This document shows positions 57,669 to 64,000 of a stretch of 64,000 nt of DNA, piece after piece; within the stretch, counting starts at the first letter, position 1; each line of letters starts with the position of its first letter. Made by a program: the position numbers and the translations under genes. Origin of the DNA: Calendula officinalis. Taxonomy: Eukaryota; Streptophyta; Magnoliopsida; Asterales; Asteraceae. The stretch covers positions 81,712,909-81,776,908 of the forward strand of contig OY970820.1 in the NCBI GenBank assembly GCA_963853835.1. The letters are read 5' to 3'. The notes under the pieces are model-generated. The model was not told the origin of the DNA. It saw only the letters and a list, made by a program, of their open reading frames with translations, and ran no database searches.

Positions 57669-58280
57669 CTTCCTCCGTGGAGCCAAACAAAACCTGGGTG
57701 TACCCATTTATTCCAAACATATTTCCACCAGTAGACAGAAGGATGAGAAGCCCGTCGATTCCCATGCACTAGAACACAGAGAAGGAACGGAGGTTCATTC
57801 GCAATGGGACAACTCACCCAGCCATGATGCATGACAGAAGAGATCGAGCACAAAATGGAGTTTCCCTCTTGGGTGCATCATTTCGAAATCACAGTTATGT
57901 TGTTCTTCGCTGGAACTTCTTCACCCCCAACTGTGGCAAGAATTTAAACTTCAAAATAAGTGAATCACATTAAAGTTTACGTTTTTAAGGCAAAATAAGG
58001 TAATAAGAAATTAGTAAATTAAATGGGTTAATTAGAATAGATGAGTCTCACACCTTGTACTATTTTGTTGCTTTTCTAAATGGTAAAAAGAATCAAATAT
58101 AGGAAGATGACAAAAATATATGGCCCACACATTTAATGATTATTAAAGAGAGACAAGTAAAGGTAAATGGGTAATTTTAAATATAAAAACTTACCAAATA
58201 AGATAAATTATTAAAGTGATTCACTTATATTAATATATCCCGAAAAAGAAAGTGATTCATTTATTTTGATACGAGGGAAG
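57669..58280. mobile_element. Stowaway-type MITE carrying a foreign 270-bp segment
   Basis: Flanked by TA (57667-57668 and 58281-58282), with ends CTTCCTCCGT and ACGAGGGAAG. From about 57950 to 58280 it aligns with the family at 36103-36415 (TTCAAAATAAGTGAATCAC ... TTTATTTTGATACGAGGG). Between the left tip and that body lies about 270 bp (57679-57949) absent from the other copies. That segment has balanced GC content and a 64-codon minus-strand frame of unknown identity (57659-57853). Confidence 0.7.
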
Positions 58281-58282
58281 TA

Positions 58283-58732
58283 TAATATTAATAATACTCT
58301 TCGTAAACTATATAATAGTAAGTCATGGTCTAAGAATCGAACCGCTCGGAACTAAACTAAACCGAGAACCGAGAAAATGGTTTCGGTCAGACCGAGGACC
58401 GAACCGATGACTTTCAAAACCAGACCCACAATCGAGAACGGACCGAGAACTAAGATAGTTCTTCAACTTTTTTTAGTTTTTTCTCGATTTTGAACCGAAC
58501 CGAACCACTCGGAACCGATAACCGATATTGCATTAAAATTAATAAAAGATCTTTCCAACTAATGGGGGCAATCTAAAACGCTTTAACTGATAACAAGACC
58601 ATATTTTTAAGCTTATCGTTCAATTGATCTCGTGTTTATTTCTGTTTACCGATAACCGATAATATCATCAAAGTTTTAGCATCTAGTATTGTAATCTCTC
58701 AATCGGATCAGCGTGTCAGTGATCAATCAACC
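58283..58732. other. Upstream region of the VPS2 gene
   Basis: Holds a stretch rich in ACCGAG/GAACCGA repeats (58,335-58,530) and then AT-rich DNA. No gene is seen. The repeats resemble low-complexity DNA found near transposons. Confidence 0.5.
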
Positions 58733-60875
58733 ATGAACATCTTCAAGAAGAAACCCACCCCCAAGGGTACGTTATCTGTGCCCTAGTTCATTCTTTTCCG
58801 ATTAAAGTTAATTGTCTTTCAACGATTATTAGTTCAATTAGTTCAGCGATAAATGTTCGTAAACTTTTTAATTCCGTTTTCATGGCTTGAATTTCAAGTT
58901 TGATCATTGTTCCGACGTCACTTTGATAATTAGCGTTGTTCATTTAATTTGTTTATTGATCACATTAATTGAAACAGCGTTCCTTTAAATCATTTGCTAA
59001 CATGTTTTTTGTTATATGATTCAGAAGCACTTCGAGAGAGTAAACGAGAGATGGCCAATGCTACCAGAGGTAAGATATATCTTCACACTAACTGCCAATG
59101 CTTCACACCTGCTATCTGTTTTATCTTCAAACTATCTGCCGTTATCAGCATGAACTACAAAATTATCTTGCTTGATTCTGTATTCTATATCTCCACTAGA
59201 AAGTGCACATCTTTAATCATATATATAATGCGTTGAAGCTGGATGATACTGAATTTTATTTCTTTTGATTCAGGTGTAGAGAGGGAAATCACAGCTTTGC
59301 AATTAGAGGTTTGTTTACCTTCATGACATTGTGTGCATCTGTTATGATAAAAAATCGAAAATAATGTCATAATTATCTGTACCTATAAATAAACAGGAAA
59401 AGAAGCTTGTTGCTGAGATAAAGAGAACAGCCAAAACAGGAAATGAGGTATTTAATTTCATATGAATTATATTCGATAAAAAGCGTATCTTTTATTATTA
59501 TTATATTCATCTGAAAAATTGGGTTGTGTAGGCAGCAACAAAGATTTTAGCACGTCAATTGATAAGGCTTAGACAACAAATAGCCAACCTACAAAGTAGT
59601 CGAGCTCAAATGAGAGGCATAGCAACCCATACACAGGTAGCTATATAACTATGTGTGTGTGTGTGTATGCATATTTTTTTTAATTTATTTATTTAAATTG
59701 GAACACTATATTATGGTTTTATAAGCTTTTAACTTTTTTCAGGCATTAGCCGCACATTCTTCTGTGGCTAATGGGATGAAAGGTGCTACTAAGGCAATGT
59801 CAGCAATGAATAAGGTAATAATACCCCTACAATAACCTTCTTTTATTCTCTTTTTTCTGGCTATGAAGCGTAAAAACTAATAAAATAAGATGAAAATCGA
59901 TTTTGTAATCTGTATCCTTTTGTGCATAACGACACATCACACATATGATATGATAAACTGTTATGTGATTTTGATCATGTGAATAGGAAATGGCTCCTGC
60001 AAAGCAAATGAAAGTGATGCAAGATTTCCAGAAGCAATCTGCACAAATGGATATGACTGTAAGATACTGCACACCTTTCCAATATAAAATATGAAGAAAA
60101 AAAATCATTTAATTTTTTGTTTGTACAGACTGAGATGATGTCAGAGGCCATAGATGATGTTCTTGATGATGATGAAGCTGAAGATGAAACTGATGAACTA
60201 ACAAATCAGGTAAGTTTCATAAAGTTGTTCTTTTTAGCCTGAAATATATATTTTTTATTTATTTACTATGTTTTATATTTATATTGCAGGTGCTAGATGA
60301 AATTGGTGTCGATGTGGCTTCACAGGTTTGTAATTGTTACATTTTACAATCTGATATTAATTGGATTAGTAGGCTGATTTAAATTGTACTTGAATTTTTT
60401 ACAGTTATCATCAGCTCCTAAAGGAAAAATTGGCGGGAAAAATACCGAGGATGCTAGCAGGTCAAATTTATATATACATTATCTCTATTTTTTGCGTTCC
60501 AAAATTCTTTTGTCCAGAATTATTACAATGTGAATAGAAAAGAAAAACATTCTACTTTTGTCCAGCATTTCTCGTTCTTGAAAAATATTATTTTCTTTAA
60601 ACCACGTTTTACATGGACGGTGTTTTGTTTGCAACAAAAAGTCAAAACTGCTCAACATTTTCATTATTCTATTTGTCATCATTGAGCGTTTGATGATTAG
60701 ACAGTTTTTCTTTACAACTTGCCTTTTTGACACAAACAAATGATTTTTATTTATTAATTTTGCAATTTTTTTTGGTATGAAATTTGTATTTAAATTAACC
60801 GTATTGAAATATGTTGATGCTTGCAGTTCTGGAATTGATGAACTAGAGCAGAGACTGGCAGCCTTAAGAGGTTAA
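58733..60875 (+). CDS. VPS2: ESCRT-III subunit VPS2 / CHMP2-type
   Basis: Eleven exons: 58733-58766, 59025-59069, 59274-59308, 59397-59447, 59532-59636, 59743-59814, 59987-60058, 60129-60209, 60290-60325, 60405-60460, 60827-60875. They give 636 nt, 211 aa. The basic amphipathic start MNIFKKKPTPKE binds membranes. The SNF7-type helices follow (SKREMANATRG, KRTAKTGNEAATKILARQLI, RLRQQIANLQSSRAQMRGIA), then MKVMQDFQKQSAQMDMTTEM and an acidic region. The C-terminal DELEQRLAALRG fits the MIM1 motif that binds the VPS4 ATPase MIT domain. ESCRT-III drives inward budding of vesicles at multivesicular endosomes. It looks closest to the plant VPS2.2/VPS2.3 (CHMP2B-like) branch rather than VPS2.1, by recall. 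Intact, with all phases closing. Confidence 0.95.
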
Positions 60876-61149
60876 AAGTCCATTAATCATATATGGTCAA
60901 CTTTAGTCAACATGTATCTTCTTCACAGAGGTTTCTGCACGTTTGTACATGTTCTGTAATTTCACAAATTCACCATTATAAGTTTCAGCTTTGAGTTCAA
61001 ATGTTTTATTTGCTCAAATTGTGTTCAATATTAGTTATTTGTCAAGAGGTTATGTGCGTGAGTTTGACTTTATCTTTACCTTGTTTGACGTGTAAGAGGA
61101 CCTGTAACGGTTGATTTCCATACAAATGCATATACAGTTATTTAGTCCT

Positions 61150-63140
61150 TTTTTAAAAAAAAAAAATTAGGGAAACAGAGCTTCGGCATTGCCATCACCA
61201 TTCAACCCCATTCAAGGAGACCCGCAAATATATATATCAATCAACAAATTACACCCCATACAAAGTTGCAGCAAGCAAATACAAAACAAACAAAGCTAAA
61301 TACAGAAGCAAAAAACTACTTGAAGAACTGCATACTCTTCTTAATCTGCATATTAACACCCCAATCTTTAGCAGCATTCCTAACCTGCACAGAATCTTTC
61401 ACACACAGCCCCATAATCTGAAACTTAATATTGTCTTTGGGGTATGGATCAATAGAAAAGGGTCCTTATTTGAAAAAGTTGAAGAAGCAATGCATTTTCG
61501 TAAAATATACATATATGTATACATATACATACATATATGTGTATATACATACATATTCATACCATAGATATACATATGTTCATATTTATACCCTATATAT
61601 ATATATGTATATATACACATGCAATTTACGTATTTTGCATTTTCAATCGTAACTTGCATTTTCAATTGGAACTTGCATTTTCATTTACGAAAATGCATAT
61701 GCATATCGTATTTATATGTGTATATATATACATATATAGGATACAAAATGGAACATATGTATATATATGGTATGAATATATGTGTATATATACATACATG
61801 TATGTATGTGTATACATATATGTATATTTTACGAAAATGCATTGCTTCTTCAACTTTTTCAAATAAGGATGCTTCTTTTTTTATCCTTATTCTTGTCTTT
61901 GAGGACAACATCTTCGGTTTTTGCAATATTCTTGAATAGTCTTTCATTTCTTTCTTTCTAAATGTGATACACAATAGCAGCCAAGCCAATACGTTTGATC
62001 ACACTTTTTATATTGTTTCTGCAAATACCGTCAGTCATGCTATTAACTATGCTATCCCAATCATTTTTAAAATCAGTGTCATTTTATCCCCAATATCTCT
62101 AGAATAATTGCAATTAAAAAATAAATGATTGTGGGAATCATTACACAGAGGGTAGACCATATTACTATTAGGGTTCCATTTCATAATTCTGTCATGAGTT
62201 GTAACCTTCTATTCACAGCCAACCATAGTATGAAAGCATGTCCTTGAGAAAACCACACAAACTTATACCAATGGACTTTATTGTTGTTCATACTAAGACT
62301 TTCCCACACATTTCTGGTGGAATAATCCCATCATTCATCTTCCATTTTACAACATCATTCTTAGCATTATTAATCACAGGGACCATGAGTACTAGGGATA
62401 GCATTACTCCAATCCAGAAGGCCATTTCCATACACCATTGTGGATCATTTTCTCAACAGTAGCATCATCACTTAACCTTGCTTCATAAATTTATCTCTTG
62501 GACCAACAGAACTCCAATTATCATACCACATTGAGGTGCATTTACCATTACCAATTGTATGAATCATAGAATTTTTGAATTTATCCCTCAAGCTAAGTAA
62601 AGACTTCCACATCCAACTAATATCTGCCTTTTATTTTTACCCTATTGACCCAATCCACCCAAAGAGATTTCTTTTTGGTGACAATATTCCAAATGTGCTT
62701 ACTTAGCAAAACTTCATTCCAAGGCCCTAACTCTCTTATCCCCAGCCCTCCTGGATTATATATGACTTTACAAGCAATTTTGGCTTGACCTTTCTTTTCA
62801 TCACATTGATTCCACATAAAGTTCTTAAGCATCTTTTCAATGCTTTTAATAACAGCTTTGGGTAATAACAAAACACTGGCCCAATATATATGTATAGAAG
62901 CCAAAACAGAAGTAATTAGTTGCAATCTCCATCTCTGTCTCAAAAATGGTAACCCCACCAGGTCAAGATTTATGAATTTGGATGTGGCCTGAAAATGTAC
63001 TGCTCCGTCACCGGACGTGGCCTGAAAAGGCACTGTTCCGTCTCGCCTGAAAAGGTAACCGATGCGCTGGCGGATCTGTTGCTGCCGCGGCGATCTACTG
63101 CTTCGTCTCCGCCATAACCCGATTAGGTCAAGATTCATGA
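61150..63140 (-). pseudogene. LINE (non-LTR) retrotransposon, decayed ORF2 3' end
   Basis: On the minus strand, 63,000-62,617 encodes the end of a LINE reverse transcriptase and the following zf-RVT region: RWRLQLITSVLASIHIYWAS, VLLLPKAVIKSIEKMLKNFM and LLSKHIWNIVTKKKSLWVDW. Further fragments follow (zinc-finger-like CPLC..SHNHLFF-type pieces near 62,130) down to 61,321-61,420 (VKDSVQVRNAAKDWGVNMQI, then KKSMQFFK and a stop), which looks like the true C-terminus. Many stops break it. A large hairpin (61463-61869) is inserted near the end. The polyA side is towards 61,150, where an A/T run is present. The 5' part is missing or replaced beyond 63,000. Confidence 0.75.
61463..61869. repeat. Large imperfect hairpin (inverted repeat)
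   Basis: Arms of about 150-160 bp, 61463-61615 and 61712-61869. The left arm begins TCCTTATTTGAAAAAGTTGA and the right arm ends with its complement. The arms are dominated by ATACATATATGT-type repeats. The loop (about 61616-61710) carries three TTGCATTTTC units. Frames over this block are low-complexity Tyr/Ile strings, not genes. Confidence 0.85.
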
Positions 63141-63169
63141 AATTAAACGCAGATTAGGTCAATGATACA

Positions 63170-64000
63170 TCTATTAATACTAATAAAAAGAAGCTTTAAG
63201 GTGACACATGACACCTTATTAGATACCCACCTTGCCACATGGCATCATTCCATTGGCCAAATTATTATTTTCCCGCCCATTCACTAACTTGTGTAAAGTC
63301 AAACAATTAAAGCGTTTAACATTGTAATTCGGCCAAGTATTAACAATAATTTTATGCCAGTTACATTTTAATATCAAATTGTATAATGTGCATTTTGTTA
63401 AATAAAGTGAACTTATATAAATTTATCGTAAAGTGACTAAAAAGGACATTTTTAATAAGTTAATAAGCTCAATAGTTTAGTTTAGTTGAGCTTATATAAA
63501 AAACATTAGATTAGTTTAGTTGAGCTTATATAAAAAACATTAGATTAATGAAATGAGGGGTAAGGATGTAAAAATCGTAACTAAGCTCATAATCCCCTCC
63601 AAAATAGTTTTCTTAAAACCCTTTAAATAAGCTTATAAGCATAAGCTTATAAACTCAACCAAACACTTGGTAATGCTTATTAAACTTAAATAAACTTAAA
63701 AGCTCATAAGCCTTCTAGACCCAAACACCCCCATAATGAAAATGATACAAAGGAATAGTTTCTTCCATACTCCTCTATAAAATCAAACGATTTTGATAAA
63801 CTGTTGAGATGATTCAAGCATGAACTACTACTACTACTACATACAAGTATCACTTGCATAACAAAACATGAACGTAATATCACCATATTAAAAGCAGAAT
63901 ACGTCACATCTAAGCCTGTCCTAATCAAAACAGATTCATAACGCAAAATAGAAGACAATTAGATCAAAACACAAACTAAGTCCAGTAGAGATCTACTTCC
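63170..64000 (+). mobile_element. Probable Helitron 5' end and AT-rich DNA to the window edge
   Basis: TCTATTAATACTAATAAAAA after an A at 63169 is typical of plant Helitron 5' termini (A then TC). The downstream GTGACACATGACACC and GCCACATGGC blocks are common in such non-autonomous elements. No hairpin-CTRR 3' end was found before 64000. The rest is AT-rich, with a 34-bp tandem duplication at 63477-63546. No gene is supported. Confidence 0.45.
63477..63546. repeat. 34-bp tandem duplication
   Basis: Two near-identical head-to-tail copies of a unit containing TTTAGTTGAGCTTATATAAA. A third, partial AGCTCAATAGTTTAG copy precedes them. Confidence 0.85.

Noticed and set aside
61399..61989. Several Tyr/Ile/Met-rich frames on both strands
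   Set aside because: All translate the ATACATATATGT hairpin arms; low-complexity artefacts.

Overview
This is a stretch of flowering-plant nuclear DNA. It is AT-rich, has intron-containing genes with GT..AG introns, and is loaded with plant retrotransposons. The retrotransposon families (Tekay-like Ty3/gypsy elements with long TGTGACAACTCG-type LTRs, and an ARID-carrying gag/protease element) suggest Asteraceae, such as the lettuce, sunflower or Artemisia/Tanacetum groups. That placement is an inference from pattern recognition, not a database match.

Left half (1-28,000): one low-copy Ty1/copia element (1626-27991, 229-bp LTRs, near-perfect 5-bp target duplication) has been blown apart by nested insertions. 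A long-inverted-repeat MITE sits in its integrase (3343-4152). A 2.3-kb solo LTR sits in its reverse transcriptase (5673-7981, duplication gctat). A minus-strand Ty3/gypsy element sits between RT and RNase H (8319-27052, duplication acgaa). That element's own LTR is split by a plus-strand Tekay-like chromovirus (14641-25584, duplication cctta). Removing all insertions restores about 4.5 kb of Copia.

Middle (28,000-49,000): a broken two-RRM, glycine-rich hnRNP gene; a young, internally deleted Copia element (31159-33362); several Stowaway-type MITEs; a decayed L16-type ribosomal-protein copy with a leader like that of the downstream MORF gene; and the most interesting object, a two-level nest at 37802-48931. 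The outer element is a small LTR element whose broken polyprotein joins a gag zinc knuckle and dead protease-like domain to an ARID DNA-binding domain. Into its 5' LTR has jumped an apparently complete 8.6-kb Mutator-like element carrying two intact convergent multi-exon genes: a FAR1/MURA-type transposase (799 aa) and a ULP1-like protein (863 aa) whose nucleophile cysteine position reads Thr.

Right part (49,000-64,000): a normal gene island with four housekeeping genes, each reconstructed with consistent splice phases: a MORF9-like organellar RNA-editing factor (+), the succinyl-CoA ligase beta subunit (+), 60S ribosomal protein L14 (-) and an ESCRT-III VPS2/CHMP2 protein (+). The window ends in a decayed LINE (-) holding a large hairpin, followed by a probable Helitron 5' end. 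No tRNA, rRNA or CRISPR feature is supported.
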